The notes: generated by a model not told the origin, from the sequence alone. Numbered from the stretch's first letter, positions 7,317 to 16,022 are shown. The stretch is DNA of 64,000 bases from Methylobacterium sp. J-026 (GCF_022829585.1 NZ_JAKSYC010000351.1:1-64000), one strand, 5' to 3'. Numbers and translations are program-made.

Positions 7317-9989
7317 TCAGTTCCGGCGGAGCAGGCGCTCGAAATAGTCGAGTTCCTCACGGGGCCGCGTCGGATCGCCGAGCTTGCGCCGCAGCTCCTC
7401 CATGATGCGCCGGGCACGCTGGACGGCGGATTCATCGGCGGTGGGCACGCGGACCCGTCCGTCGCTCATGTCGCGACCGCGGGTGGGTCGACCGAGCGGA
7501 TCGTCGTCGCGGGCGCCGGCCTGACCCTGCTGGCCCGGCTGCTGGCCGCCGTCCTGCTGGCCCGGGCCCTCGCCCTGACCCTCGGCCATCTGCTGCGCCA
7601 TGCCCTCGGCGCCCTGCTTCAGCCCGTCGAGGGCGCGACCCTGCGCATCCACCGCGGCGCCGGAATCGCCGTCCTTGAGGGCATTCTCGGCCTCCCGCAT
7701 GGCGTCCTCGGCATCGGACAGGCCCTGCTCGCCGCGCATGCCGTTCTCCTTCATGCGCTGTTCCAGCTCCTCGAGCCGCTTCCGGAGCGCCTGCTGACGC
7801 TCACCGACATCGCCCTGCTGCCCTTGGCCTTGCTGTCCCTGGCCTTGCTGCCCTTGCCCTTGCTGCCCTTGGCCCCGCTGTCCCTGGCCCTGTTGCCCCT
7901 GGCCTTGCTGGCCCTGCTGCTTCTGCCCCTGGCCGCCCTGCTGGCCGCCCTGCTGGCCGCGTTGACCCTGCTGCTGACCGCGGTTCTGCGGCCGCTGGCC
8001 GCCGGGCTGCTCCTGCCCATCCTTGAACGTCTGATCGCGCAAGCCCTGCTGCTCGCGCGCCATGGCGTCGAGGTCGCGCATCTGCTTCTGCATCTCGCGG
8101 GAGGCCTGGTCCGACCGGCTGCCACGCTCGGCGGTCTGGAGGTTCTCCAGGATATTGCGCAGCTGCTCCATCAGGCGCTGCGCCTCGGCGGTGTCGCCGC
8201 GCTTCATCGCCTCGGCCATGTCCTGGATCATCTTGTCGAGATCCTCGGGCGTGACGGTCTTGGATTGCTGGTCGTTCTGCTGCCGCTCGCCGGACTTACC
8301 GGGATCGCGGCCCTGCTTCTGCGCCATCTCGGACAGGAACTTGTCGAGGGCCTGTTTCAAGTCCTGGGTGAGGCGCTTGATCTCGTCGTCGGGCGCGTTG
8401 CGCTCGATGGCGTCCTTCAGCCGATCCTGGGCCTGACGCAGCTGCTTCTCGGCGTCCGAGAGATCGCCGTCCTCGATCTTCAGCGCCATCTCCCAGAGCA
8501 GGTCGGCGACATCGACGAGTTCGGGATCGGACAAGGCGCGGCGCAGGCGCTCGCTCGCCGTCTTCAGTCCGAGGAAGATTGCCGGCCGCGGCGTGAACAT
8601 GTCGGGCGCCACCAGGAGGGCGTCCAGCGCGCCCTGGACCCAGCGGCGATCGGTATCCGGTGCGGTGACGAGGCGGCGGCGCTCCTCGGCGAGCGCCCGG
8701 GCCAGCGGATCGCGGAACGGCCGCGCCGGCAGGGTGATCTCGGTATCCGGGGTCCGGCCCTCCTGGCCCGCCTCGTCCTTCACCGCGATGTGGTATCGGA
8801 CACGCGCTCCGGACCAGGGACTGTCCGTGAGATCGACCAGGGTCTTGGTGTCGGTCTCGCCGCTGGCATCCGCCGGCTGGGCGAGGCCGATATGCGGTAC
8901 GGGAACGAGGGAGCGGCCGGCTTTCAGCGGCTCGATCACCGCCTCGGCGGAGCTGATCCCATAATCGTCCTTGGCCCGATAGGTGAGGGTGAAGGTGCCG
9001 CGCCCGTTCACCTCGGGGCCGCCCACCGCCGTGACCTCCGGCGGCCGGTCGGGTATCGCATCCACCGTCAGGCGCTGGCGGCCGGCGGGCGTGACGATCA
9101 CCAGTTCCGCGGCGCCGACGACGCGGTAGCGTTCCTCGCGCAGATCCGGGCGCGGCTCCTGGCCCGGCACGGGGACGAGCCCGGCATTGGCCGACAGGGT
9201 CGTGTTCGCCGCGGCCTTGCCCTGACCGGCGATGCGCACGATGAGTTGCGCGTTGACCGGCGCCCGCAGATGCTGGTCAGTGCCGTCCATCGCGATCAGC
9301 AGCGGCGGCAGCCGCGTGTAGAGCGGCGGGTCGATCCAGCCGTCGACGCGGAAATTCGGCCCGGGCGCCGCCGGCTCCTGCCAGTCGAACACCGCGCCGA
9401 TCCGCTCGCGCCATTCAGGCCCCGCCGCGAACAGGCTGGCCACCGCCGCGACGATCAATCCGGCCCGGAGGGCGAGGGGATCGTGCCGCGTCATGCCCGG
9501 CCGCGGCGGCCCGACCCGGAGGCTCGCCACCGCCCGCGCGGCACGGCGCTGATGCAGGTCCCATAGGGCCCGGCTGCCGGCATCCGCGGCACCCACCGCG
9601 AGGGTGTCCTGCGCCGTCGAAGCGGGTCCGTGGCGCAGGGCCGGATCGCGCGCCGCGGCCTCCCGGTCGAGCCGCGTGAGAACCGAGCGCCGTTCGAGGC
9701 GCCTGAGACGGACGAGCGGCAGGAGGGCGGCCACCAGCAGGATGGCCAGCACGCCCAGGCCGATCTGGCGCCAGAGCGGGGTCAGGTCGAGCCAGAGGCC
9801 CGACCAGGACAGGATCAGGAACAGGAGCACAACCCCGAGGCCGCGCCACAGCACCGGCCAGGCCTGCTCCCACAGGGCCGAGACCCGCGCCCGGGCGACC
9901 AGCCGGTCGAGCCGCGCGGATCCGGCGGTGCGATCCGGTCGGGCGCCGTTCTGTCCGCCGTCGCTTTCGAAGCCGTCGTTGCCGATCAC
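7317..9989 (-). CDS. TIGR02302 family (DUF4175) large membrane-anchored protein
   Basis: About 890 residues. An N-terminal cytoplasmic stretch leads to two membrane helices (VLLFLILSWSGLWL and IGLGVLAILLVAALLPL), with a third near LIVAAVASLFAAG. A long extracytoplasmic part follows, beginning with a beta-rich domain (WIDPPLYTRLPPLLI). The C-terminal third is helical and highly charged. It is interrupted by a Gln/Gly repeat built on a GQGQQ unit (DNA about 7800-7975). Function is unknown in all relatives I know of. GTG 9989 has an upstream GGCGGAA; a TTG at 10040 would add 17 residues but has poor spacing. It heads the minus-strand series running down to hbd. Confidence 0.85.
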   Translation of the reverse strand: MIGNDGFESDGGQNGARPDRTAGSARLDRLVARARVSALWEQAWPVLWRGLGVVLLFLILSWSGLWLDLTPLWRQIGLGVLAILLVAALLPLVRLRRLERRSVLTRLDREAAARDPALRHGPASTAQDTLAVGAADAGSRALWDLHQRRAARAVASLRVGPPRPGMTRHDPLALRAGLIVAAVASLFAAGPEWRERIGAVFDWQEPAAPGPNFRVDGWIDPPLYTRLPPLLIAMDGTDQHLRAPVNAQLIVRIAGQGKAAANTTLSANAGLVPVPGQEPRPDLREERYRVVGAAELVIVTPAGRQRLTVDAIPDRPPEVTAVGGPEVNGRGTFTLTYRAKDDYGISSAEAVIEPLKAGRSLVPVPHIGLAQPADASGETDTKTLVDLTDSPWSGARVRYHIAVKDEAGQEGRTPDTEITLPARPFRDPLARALAEERRRLVTAPDTDRRWVQGALDALLVAPDMFTPRPAIFLGLKTASERLRRALSDPELVDVADLLWEMALKIEDGDLSDAEKQLRQAQDRLKDAIERNAPDDEIKRLTQDLKQALDKFLSEMAQKQGRDPGKSGERQQNDQQSKTVTPEDLDKMIQDMAEAMKRGDTAEAQRLMEQLRNILENLQTAERGSRSDQASREMQKQMRDLDAMAREQQGLRDQTFKDGQEQPGGQRPQNRGQQQGQRGQQGGQQGGQGQKQQGQQGQGQQGQGQRGQGQQGQGQQGQGQQGQGQQGDVGERQQALRKRLEELEQRMKENGMRGEQGLSDAEDAMREAENALKDGDSGAAVDAQGRALDGLKQGAEGMAQQMAEGQGEGPGQQDGGQQPGQQGQAGARDDDPLGRPTRGRDMSDGRVRVPTADESAVQRARRIMEELRRKLGDPTRPREELDYFERLLRRN
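7800..7975 (-). repeat. Degenerate 15-bp tandem repeat coding for Gly/Gln runs
   Basis: Within the TIGR02302 gene the minus strand codes for about ten imperfect copies of a five-residue unit, GQGQQ (15 bp). The run is flanked by less regular QGGQQGGQ and GQRGQQ segments. On the plus strand it appears as alternating CTGCCCTTGGCC-like units. Tandem in-frame repeats of this type can vary in copy number between strains. Confidence 0.75.
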
Positions 9990-10103
9990 GCCGATCGTTC
10001 CGCCCCGCGCCCCTGGAATCCGGGGTGATCCCGGCTCCAATCCTCGGAGGCTAGCATGGTGGGCCGCCGCGGTCGGCGGGTCAAATCGGCGCGACGGCGG
10101 TGC

Positions 10104-11312
10104 TCAGTTGTGGGCCTGGATGAAGTTGCGCACCTGCGGGTAGATCTGCGATTCCCACCGGCGCCCCGCGAAGACGCCGTAATGGCCGACGCCGGCCTGG
10201 AGATGGTGGGACCGCATGTAGGGCGGCAGGCCCGTGCAGAGATCGTGGGCCGCCATGGTCTGGCCCACGGCGCAGATGTCGTCCCGCTCGCCCTCGACCG
10301 TCATCAGGGCGGTCCGGCGGATCGCCCGCAGGTCGATCGGTTCCCCGCGATAGGTCGCCTCGTTCTTGGCCAGGGCGTAGTCCTGGAACACGGTCTTGAC
10401 CGTCTCGATATAGAAGTCGGCGGAGAGGTCCAGGACGGCGAAATACTCGTCGTAGAAGGCCTCGATCGCCTCGGCCTTCTCGGTCTCGCCGTTGGCCATG
10501 TGCCAGAACAGGTCGGCATGGCCCTGGATGTGGCGCTTGGCGTTCATCGCCATGAAGGCCGAGACCTGCATGAAGCCCGGATAGACCCGGCGGCCGGCGC
10601 CCTTGTGGCGGTTCGGGACGGTGGCGATCAGGTTCTTCTCGAACCACGCGATCGGCTTCGAGGTGGCGAGTTCGTTCACGCCGGTCGGGTTGATCCGGCA
10701 ATCGACCGGCCCGGCCATCAGGGTCATGCTGCGCGGGGCGGCCGGGTCCTTGGCCTGCGCCATCGCGGCCGCGGCCACGAGCGCCTGCACGGCGGGCTGG
10801 CAGACCGCGACGAGATGCGCGCCTTCGCCCATCGTCTGCAGGAATTGGACGAGGTGCGCGACGTAATCGTCGAAGCCGAACCGGCCCGCCGAGAGCGGCA
10901 CGTCGCGGGCGTTGTGCCAGTCGGTGATGTAGACGTCGTGGTCCGGCAGCATGGCGCGCACGGTCGCGCGCAGCAGCGTGGCGAAATGGCCGGACATCGG
11001 CGCGACCATCAGCACCTTGGGCTGTTCGGTGTGGATGTCCTTCTTGAAGTGCAGCAGGGTCGCGAAAGGCGTGACCGCGACGGGCTCTTCGGAGACGGGG
11101 ACGGTCCGGTTGCCGACCTCGACGGTGTCGATGCCGTAGGGCGGACGCGCGAAGGTGAGACCCGTTCGCATCATCATCCGGGCGCCCGCGGACATCCAGG
11201 TGATCGGCTCGCCGAACCCGATCCAGGGCGACCAGACGTCGTTCAGCACCCGCCCCCAGGCGCGCGTCTGGGCGGCAATGTCGGTCTGCAGGTCGAACGC
11301 ATCGTACAGCAT
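10104..11312 (-). CDS. phaZ: Intracellular polyhydroxyalkanoate (PHB) depolymerase
   Basis: The 402-residue protein matches the intracellular PHB depolymerase family that mobilises granule PHB to 3-hydroxybutyrate units. The expected cysteine nucleophile is in LVAVCQPAVQAL (Cys171), replacing the serine lipase box, as in the Ralstonia PhaZ1 group. Other landmarks are VAPMSGHFATLLR and DVYITDWHNARDVP, both typical of the family's alpha/beta-hydrolase core, and the C-terminal GVGHYGVFAGRRW holding the likely catalytic His. ATG 11312 (MLYDAFDLQTDI) is the conserved start. The product would feed the 3-hydroxybutyryl-CoA and ETF enzymes encoded at 2.7-5.5 kb. Confidence 0.93.
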   Translation of the reverse strand: MLYDAFDLQTDIAAQTRAWGRVLNDVWSPWIGFGEPITWMSAGARMMMRTGLTFARPPYGIDTVEVGNRTVPVSEEPVAVTPFATLLHFKKDIHTEQPKVLMVAPMSGHFATLLRATVRAMLPDHDVYITDWHNARDVPLSAGRFGFDDYVAHLVQFLQTMGEGAHLVAVCQPAVQALVAAAAMAQAKDPAAPRSMTLMAGPVDCRINPTGVNELATSKPIAWFEKNLIATVPNRHKGAGRRVYPGFMQVSAFMAMNAKRHIQGHADLFWHMANGETEKAEAIEAFYDEYFAVLDLSADFYIETVKTVFQDYALAKNEATYRGEPIDLRAIRRTALMTVEGERDDICAVGQTMAAHDLCTGLPPYMRSHHLQAGVGHYGVFAGRRWESQIYPQVRNFIQAHN

Positions 11313-11519
11313 CGGGCGGGCACTCGCGGAGCCCTGCCCGGCACGCGGGCTAACGGGGCAGCAATGGTGGCGGATGCCGGGGTTCAGACTTGCATCAGCA
11401 TGGCCGGGCAGGATGGGTGCGGTTCGGTGGTCCCGCAACTGTCCGAAGGGCGAATGTCCCGAAGAAGACTACCGACGTGGCTTTGATGCATCATGCGGCC
11501 CCGCTGGGAGCCTTCGCCC

Positions 11520-11765
11520 TCAGGAGGCCCGGCGGATGACGGCAACGGGCTCGGCCTCGGTGCGGCGGTGCTCGCAGGCGATCTTGAGGTAGCGGTCGCC
11601 GCCCCCGGGCAGCCCGGCCTGCGCGGCCATGGTCTGCGCGTGCATCAGGCATTCCATCGGCGTGTGCGCCGGGGCGATGATGACGTCCAGGGCGGTATCG
11701 CGGGAGCAATCCTGGGCGAGAAGAGTGCCGGCACAGACCAGGGCGACAGAGAGCAGTTCAGACAT
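11520..11765 (-). CDS. Small cysteine-containing exported protein, unknown function
   Basis: An 81-residue ORF with a short hydrophobic N-terminus (SELLSVALVCAGTLLA) that could be a signal peptide. The remainder has three cysteines (in AQDCSR, MECLMHAQ and KIACEH). The TPMECLMHAQTMAA and YLKIACEHR pattern looks like the small periplasmic Cys-pair proteins common in Hyphomicrobiales, but I cannot name a family with certainty. ATG 11765 starts it. It stands alone between phaZ and another small orphan gene. Confidence 0.6.
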   Translation of the reverse strand: MSELLSVALVCAGTLLAQDCSRDTALDVIIAPAHTPMECLMHAQTMAAQAGLPGGGDRYLKIACEHRRTEAEPVAVIRRAS

Positions 11766-11919
11766 GACGGACCTCGGCTTCGAGCGATCGAAAGGTCCGC
11801 GGGGTGCTCTGGCGTGCGAGCCGCCGCGTTGTGATTGCCTGGGTGCTTCCTCACAGTTGACGAATTACCTAGCACGTCATGTGCCAGTTGAGCGGCGGTG
11901 GCTGGAGCCGGAGCCGAAA

Positions 11920-12129
11920 TCAGTCGCGGGACGGTAGCCAGTGCGTCTCGGGCTCGTCGGCGGGGAGCAGGGTCGCCGCGGCATCGAGATCGACCACGTA
12001 GCGTTCCGTCAGCATCTGCCACATCTCGACGGGCGTGCGCGCGTTCGGCCTCAGCCCTTCGAGGGCGCGGGCGACGAGTGCCGTATTCAGCAGCTTCGGA
12101 CGCTGCAGCAGTGGATCGGCGTTCAGCAT
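11920..12129 (-). CDS. Small hypothetical protein
   Basis: A 69-residue ORF (MLNADPLLQRPKLLNTALVA...), acidic at the C-terminus, with no signal peptide or membrane segment and no domain I recognise. ATG 12129 is favoured because AGGAG lies nine bases upstream; the in-frame TTG at 12138 would sit directly against that site. The gene stands alone. A competing plus-strand ORF over the same bases (11941-12201) looks less protein-like, so this strand is preferred with moderate confidence. Confidence 0.5.
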   Translation of the reverse strand: MLNADPLLQRPKLLNTALVARALEGLRPNARTPVEMWQMLTERYVVDLDAAATLLPADEPETHWLPSRD

Positions 12130-12471
12130 CGACGGCAACTCCTGCCCGAGGCCGACAATCTGCTGCGTTTGTGGTTAACACCCGGTTACCGCCACGCCTG
12201 AGAACTTGCGATTGTCTTGACGGAGCTTGGATCGCGGCCCGCGGGGAGATTTTATCCCCGGTTGATCAGCATAGCGCCGAAACACGCCGATGGGGCACTC
12301 GCGTCGGACGGGCTTACCGGAGGCGCCCGTGGGGGGCGCCGAGACCCCGGATCCGGTTCACAAGCCCGAGCCCATCCCGTATCAGGCAGGCGGATCGAGG
12401 CCGGCCCGGCCGGAGCGGGCGCCGCTCGGCCCCCGCGCGCCGCCCTCGGCCGATCGTGCGAACGGAACACC
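12130..12471. other. Intergenic region before maf
   Basis: About 340 bp without a convincing gene, between the small orphan (minus) and maf (plus). It holds a small hairpin with arms CGGGGA (12242-12247) and TCCCCG (12255-12260), and a GC-rich inverted repeat around 12320-12340 built on GGCGCC. The stretch at 12170-12225 is less GC-rich and may contain promoters for either side, but no clear -35/-10 pair was identified. infA, often upstream of maf in relatives, is not present. Confidence 0.5.
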
Positions 12472-13125
12472 ATGGACGCCAAACCAGACGCGACGGGCGC
12501 GACGCAGGGACCGACGGCCCGTCTCGTGCTCGCCTCCGCCTCGCCGCGCCGGCTCGCGCTCCTGCAGCAGATCGGCATCGAGCCGGATGCGCTGCTGCCG
12601 GCCGAGATCGACGAGACCCCGCGCAAGGCCGAGCCGCCCCGCGACCTTGCCCGCCGCCTGGCGCGCACCAAGCTCGCCACCGCGGAAGCCGCGCTTCACC
12701 TGGGCGACAAGACGGCGCCGACATGGTTGCTGTCGGCCGATACGGTCGTGGCGGTCGGGCGGCGGGTCCTTCCCAAGGCCGAGGTGCCGGACGAGGCGGC
12801 GGATTGCCTGCGGATCCTGTCCGGGCGCCAGCACCGGGTCTACACGGCGATCTGCGTGCTCTCGCCCCGCGGCCGGCGCGAGCGGATTGTCGAGACCCGG
12901 GTGCGGTTCAAGCGCCTGTCGGGCCGGGACATCCAGGGCTACGTCGCGTCGGGCGAGTGGCGCGGGAAGGCCGGCGGCTACGCGATCCAGGGGCTGGCGG
13001 GCGCCTTCGTGGTGAAGCTCGTCGGATCCTACAGTGCCGTGGTCGGGCTGCCGCTCTACGAGACCATGAGCCTGCTGGACGGCGAGGGCTATCCGGTCCG
13101 GGCCGGCTGGGGCGCGCTGGCATGA
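12472..13125 (+). CDS. maf: Maf family nucleotide pyrophosphatase
   Basis: Maf proteins hydrolyse non-canonical or modified nucleoside triphosphates to monophosphates and have been linked to septum formation control. The 217-residue protein has the signature ASASPRR at about residues 20-26. It also has LLPAEIDETPRK, LSADTVVAVG with the catalytic Asp, and WRGKAGGYAIQG, all in the expected order. ATG 12472 is chosen because it gives the usual short lead to LVLASASPRR; the frame is open upstream but not family-like. Its stop overlaps the yacG start by four bases (ATGA), indicating translational coupling. Confidence 0.93.
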   Translation: MDAKPDATGATQGPTARLVLASASPRRLALLQQIGIEPDALLPAEIDETPRKAEPPRDLARRLARTKLATAEAALHLGDKTAPTWLLSADTVVAVGRRVLPKAEVPDEAADCLRILSGRQHRVYTAICVLSPRGRRERIVETRVRFKRLSGRDIQGYVASGEWRGKAGGYAIQGLAGAFVVKLVGSYSAVVGLPLYETMSLLDGEGYPVRAGWGALA

Positions 13126-13304
13126 GCCGCGAGCGCCGCCCGGCCTGCCCGATCTGTCGACGGCCCGCAGAGCCGGACTTTCAGCCCTTCTGCTCGCAGC
13201 GCTGCGCGGATGTCGATCTCGGGCGCTGGCTGAACGAGCGCTACGCGCTCCCCGAAGAGATCGACAGCGACGAGCCCCCGCCCGAGCCCGATTCCGAACG
13301 CTGA
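13122..13304 (+). CDS. yacG: DNA gyrase inhibitor YacG (zinc-binding)
   Basis: A 60-residue protein with the YacG zinc ribbon: CPICRRP followed by FCSQRC (pattern C-x2-C ... C-x3-C). After that comes the conserved LGRWLNERYALP motif and an acidic tail. YacG binds GyrB and inhibits gyrase in E. coli. The ATG overlaps the maf stop by four bases, so the two genes are translated together, as in many alphaproteobacteria. Confidence 0.93.
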   Translation: MSRERRPACPICRRPAEPDFQPFCSQRCADVDLGRWLNERYALPEEIDSDEPPPEPDSER

Positions 13305-13410
13305 GGGTCTCGCGGCTTTTCCATCCCGCCGAGGGTCCGGCAAGGCTGGACAGGCCGCACGGCACTGACTATACCCCGCGGCGTCCGAGGCCGGCACGGC
13401 CACGGGCGAC

Positions 13411-13486
13411 GCCCAGGTAGCTCAGTTGGTAGAGCATGCGACTGAAAATCGCAGTGTCGGCGGTTCGACTCCGTCCCTGGGCACCA
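13411..13486 (+). tRNA. tRNA-Phe (anticodon GAA), CCA encoded
   Basis: A 76-base cloverleaf. The acceptor arm is GCCCAGG/CCTGGGC, the D-arm GCTCAGTTGGTAGAGC, and the anticodon stem TGCGA/TCGCA with loop CTGAAAA (anticodon GAA at 13444-13446). The T-arm contains GGTTCGACTCC. The 3' ACCA is encoded. It sits alone, with no integrase or duplicated 3' end nearby, so there is no sign of an integrated element. Confidence 0.97.
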
Positions 13487-13830
13487 TCCGCTCGCTGATC
13501 GCGCGGGCACGACTTTTCGCGAACAGTCTCCGCGCGCTTTAATCGCCCGCCACAGCCGTCATAGCTCGGCGGATCCGGCGCCTGTTCGATCGGCACCGCA
13601 GGGCGGATCGCGGGGACGGACCCGCACCGGGACGAGACCCGGTCTCCCATGGATCGCCGCCCCGACGCGTCCGAACGATCCGGGCCACGGTCATCCGACG
13701 GCAGAGTGCCCCGCACGCAGGTCGGCGAATGGGCACCGGCAACCCTATTGGATTGCACTATCGAGATCCTTGATGTTGCCGAAAATCAAATTAGCATGAA
13801 TCAGGTTTTCACCGAGATACAGACTCCGCA
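13487..13830. other. Intergenic region between tRNA-Phe and the PAS gene
   Basis: About 340 bp with no supported gene. The last 90 bases (13745-13830) are clearly less GC-rich than the surroundings and include GAAAATCAAATTAGCATG, a plausible promoter region for the PAS-domain gene that follows. No well-spaced -35/-10 pair was identified with confidence. Confidence 0.5.
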
Positions 13831-14436
13831 ATGCCGAAACTGAAGTCGCTCGACGGCCCGAGCCGGCGGAAGGAATTTCAGGTCCCCCTCGATGCCCGAG
13901 ACGGCGTCGGCACCTGGACCTGGGATGCGGCTTCGGATCGCGTCTGGGCCGACGGTTCGGCGGCGCGCCTGTTCAACCTCGGTCCGGAGGAGGCCGAAGC
14001 CGGTTTGCCGCTCTCCGCCTACGCGGCCGCTGTCCCGACGCTGGACCGTGCACGGATTCGCGCGGCCTTCCGCAAGTATGTCCGGGACGGCGGACCCGCG
14101 GTGGTCGAGTATCGCGTCTCCTCGGCCGGCGGAGCCCTGCGCTGGGTGCTGTTGCGCGGCCGGTTCTCCAGCGATCACCTCGGCCGCCCGGTGCGCGGCC
14201 ATGGAATTATCGTAGACGTCACGGACCTGAACGCCCGGGACGGTGACGCGAATCCGGTGGCGGATCCGGGCGAGACACCCCTCGAACGCGCCGCCGACGC
14301 CGCGATCTCGGCGTTCCGGGCGGTCGACGCCCTGAACGATCCCGGCCTCAGGGCGTGGGCGGAGGCACTCCTGCACGAGATCGGGCGGAAGCTCGCCGCG
14401 CAGCAAGCCGCCGAATCGCGCGCGAACCTGAACTGA
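13831..14436 (+). CDS. PAS-domain protein, orphan sensor-like
   Basis: A 201-residue cytoplasmic protein. Residues about 20-135 form a PAS-type (PAS_3-like) fold, with WTWDAASDRVWADGSAARLF at the N-cap and VVEYRVSSAGGALRWVLLRG as the conserved late strands. It then reads GHGIIVDVTDLNARD, the usual PAS exit. The remaining 60 residues are helical and Ala/Glu-rich, without a recognisable kinase, GGDEF or HTH output. It could be a partner or truncated relative of HWE-type kinases, whose PAS domains look similar. No response regulator is adjacent. Confidence 0.7.
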   Translation: MPKLKSLDGPSRRKEFQVPLDARDGVGTWTWDAASDRVWADGSAARLFNLGPEEAEAGLPLSAYAAAVPTLDRARIRAAFRKYVRDGGPAVVEYRVSSAGGALRWVLLRGRFSSDHLGRPVRGHGIIVDVTDLNARDGDANPVADPGETPLERAADAAISAFRAVDALNDPGLRAWAEALLHEIGRKLAAQQAAESRANLN

Positions 14437-14581
14437 GTCCGGCGGGGCGCGACTCAGGCCGTGCTCTGAACCCGCAGGTGCCGGTCTGCCGACCGCTGCG
14501 CAGCGGGGCTGGAAATCTCCGCCCCGTCCGCGCACACAGGCAGCGCCGCGGCGTTGCCGCTCAGCCGGATGGAATGCTCGG

Positions 14582-15571
14582 ATGGATACGGCAGATCTCG
14601 CCCCGCACGCGCATCAGGTCCTGCCCGAAGCGACGCTGCCCGGGCTGCCGAACCACTACCGTGGCAAGGTCAGGGACAATTACGACTTGCCCGACGGCCG
14701 GCGCATCCTGATCACCACCGATCGGATCAGCGCCTTCGATCGGGCGCTCGCCGCGATCCCGTTCAAGGGCCAGGTCCTTACCCAGACCGCGCGCTACTGG
14801 TTCGAGCGCACGGCCGACCTCTGCCCGAACCACGTGCTGGCCTATCCGGATCCGAACGTCGTCGTCGGGCAGCGCCTGGACATCCTGCCGGTGGAGGTGG
14901 TCGTGCGCGGATACCTCGCGGGCACGACCTCGACCTCCGTGCTGACCCGGTACCGGGCCGGCGAACGGGCGATGTACGGCCATCGCTTCCCCGAGGGCAT
15001 GCGCCCGAACGAGCGCCTGCCGGACGCCATCATCACGCCGACCACCAAGGCCTTCGACGGCGGCCACGACGCGCCGCTGACCGAGGCCGAGATTCTCGGC
15101 CGCGGCCTGCTGAGCGCGGAGCAGTGGCGCACGGTTTCCGAGGCGGCCTTGGCCCTGTTCGCCCGCGGCCAGGCCCTGGCGGCCCAGCGCGGGCTGATCC
15201 TGGCGGACACCAAATACGAATTTGGCACGGACCGGGACGGCCGCATCGTCCTGGCGGACGAGATCCACACCCCGGACAGCAGCCGCTACTGGTTCGCGGA
15301 GAGCTACCCCGCGCGCTTCGCGGCCGGCTCGGCGCCGGAGAGCTTCGACAAGGACTTCGTGCGCAACTGGGTCGTGGCCCGCTGCGATCCCTACACGGAT
15401 CCGATCCCGGAGATCCCGGCGGATGTCGTTCTCGAGACGGCCGCGGTCTACATCCGCGCCTACGAGACGATCACCGGCGCGCCGTTCGCGCTGCCGGATC
15501 CGGCCGAGGTGCCGCTCGACCGCATACGGCGCAACATCGACGCCTATCTGGCCGCCAATCCCATTCGCTGA
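14582..15571 (+). CDS. purC: Phosphoribosylaminoimidazole-succinocarboxamide (SAICAR) synthase
   Basis: PurC catalyses the ATP-dependent joining of CAIR and aspartate in purine synthesis. The 329-residue protein shows YRGKVRDNYDL at the nucleotide loop. It also has VVVRGYLAGT, LILADTKYEFG and VLADEIHTPDSSRYW, the last two being the classic signatures. It is the long (about 300-330 residue) form, like yeast Ade1, rather than the roughly 250-residue bacterial form. Many Hyphomicrobiales have both, so this may be a second copy. It lies alone between the PAS gene and the convergent gapR. Confidence 0.92.
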   Translation: MDTADLAPHAHQVLPEATLPGLPNHYRGKVRDNYDLPDGRRILITTDRISAFDRALAAIPFKGQVLTQTARYWFERTADLCPNHVLAYPDPNVVVGQRLDILPVEVVVRGYLAGTTSTSVLTRYRAGERAMYGHRFPEGMRPNERLPDAIITPTTKAFDGGHDAPLTEAEILGRGLLSAEQWRTVSEAALALFARGQALAAQRGLILADTKYEFGTDRDGRIVLADEIHTPDSSRYWFAESYPARFAAGSAPESFDKDFVRNWVVARCDPYTDPIPEIPADVVLETAAVYIRAYETITGAPFALPDPAEVPLDRIRRNIDAYLAANPIR

Positions 15572-15619
15572 GCGGACGGCGCTGCCCGCACCGTCCACCC
15601 AGCGTTCAAGAGAAAAGGC

Positions 15620-15901
15620 TCACGCGGCGGCCGCCAGCGGGGCCGGGGAAGGGGCGTCCATCGCCCGCAGGTAGACGTCGAGCAGCGTCTCCTGCTCGTC
15701 GCGCTCGTCCTTGTCCTGCTTGCGGATCTTCAGGATCTCCTTGAGGATCTTGACGTCCAGGCCCTCGCCCTTGGCCTCGGCGAAGACCTCCTTCTTGGCC
15801 TCCATCAGGTCCTTGATCTCTTCCTCAAGCCGTTCCACGCGCTCGATGATCGAGCGGATCCGGTCGCCCGCGACGCCCACGGTGTCGGTCATGTCGGTCA
15901 T
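15620..15901 (-). CDS. gapR: GapR / DUF2312 nucleoid-associated protein
   Basis: A 93-residue helical protein matching DUF2312. The core VAGDRIRSIIERVERLEEE, then EAKGEGLDVKILKEILKIRKQD and ETLLDVYLRAM, is highly conserved. In Caulobacter, GapR binds AT-rich, overtwisted DNA and helps chromosome replication and topology. ATG 15901 (MTDMTDTVG) is favoured over the longer frame beginning at 15928; ATG 15892 is also possible. It is a single-gene unit convergent with purC. Confidence 0.93.
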   Translation of the reverse strand: MTDMTDTVGVAGDRIRSIIERVERLEEEIKDLMEAKKEVFAEAKGEGLDVKILKEILKIRKQDKDERDEQETLLDVYLRAMDAPSPAPLAAAA

Positions 15902-16022
15902 GCAATTCCTCGTCGGATGACGGGGCACACTGGCCGGCGCAGGGTAAGCGGCGGGTTAAGGCGGCGCCGTCTCGGCGTGGGGGACGATCCGGGCGCGATC
16001 CGCCCCGATCGTCCGACCACGC

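Noticed and set aside
7824..9566. 580-residue Leu/Ala-rich open frame on the plus strand
   Set aside because: It is the antisense of the TIGR02302 gene; the Leu runs are the complement of the Gln/Gly repeat, not membrane helices of a real protein.
13411..13830. tRNA-Phe as an integration site of a mobile island
   Set aside because: No integrase, no repeated tRNA 3' end and no change in gene character downstream.
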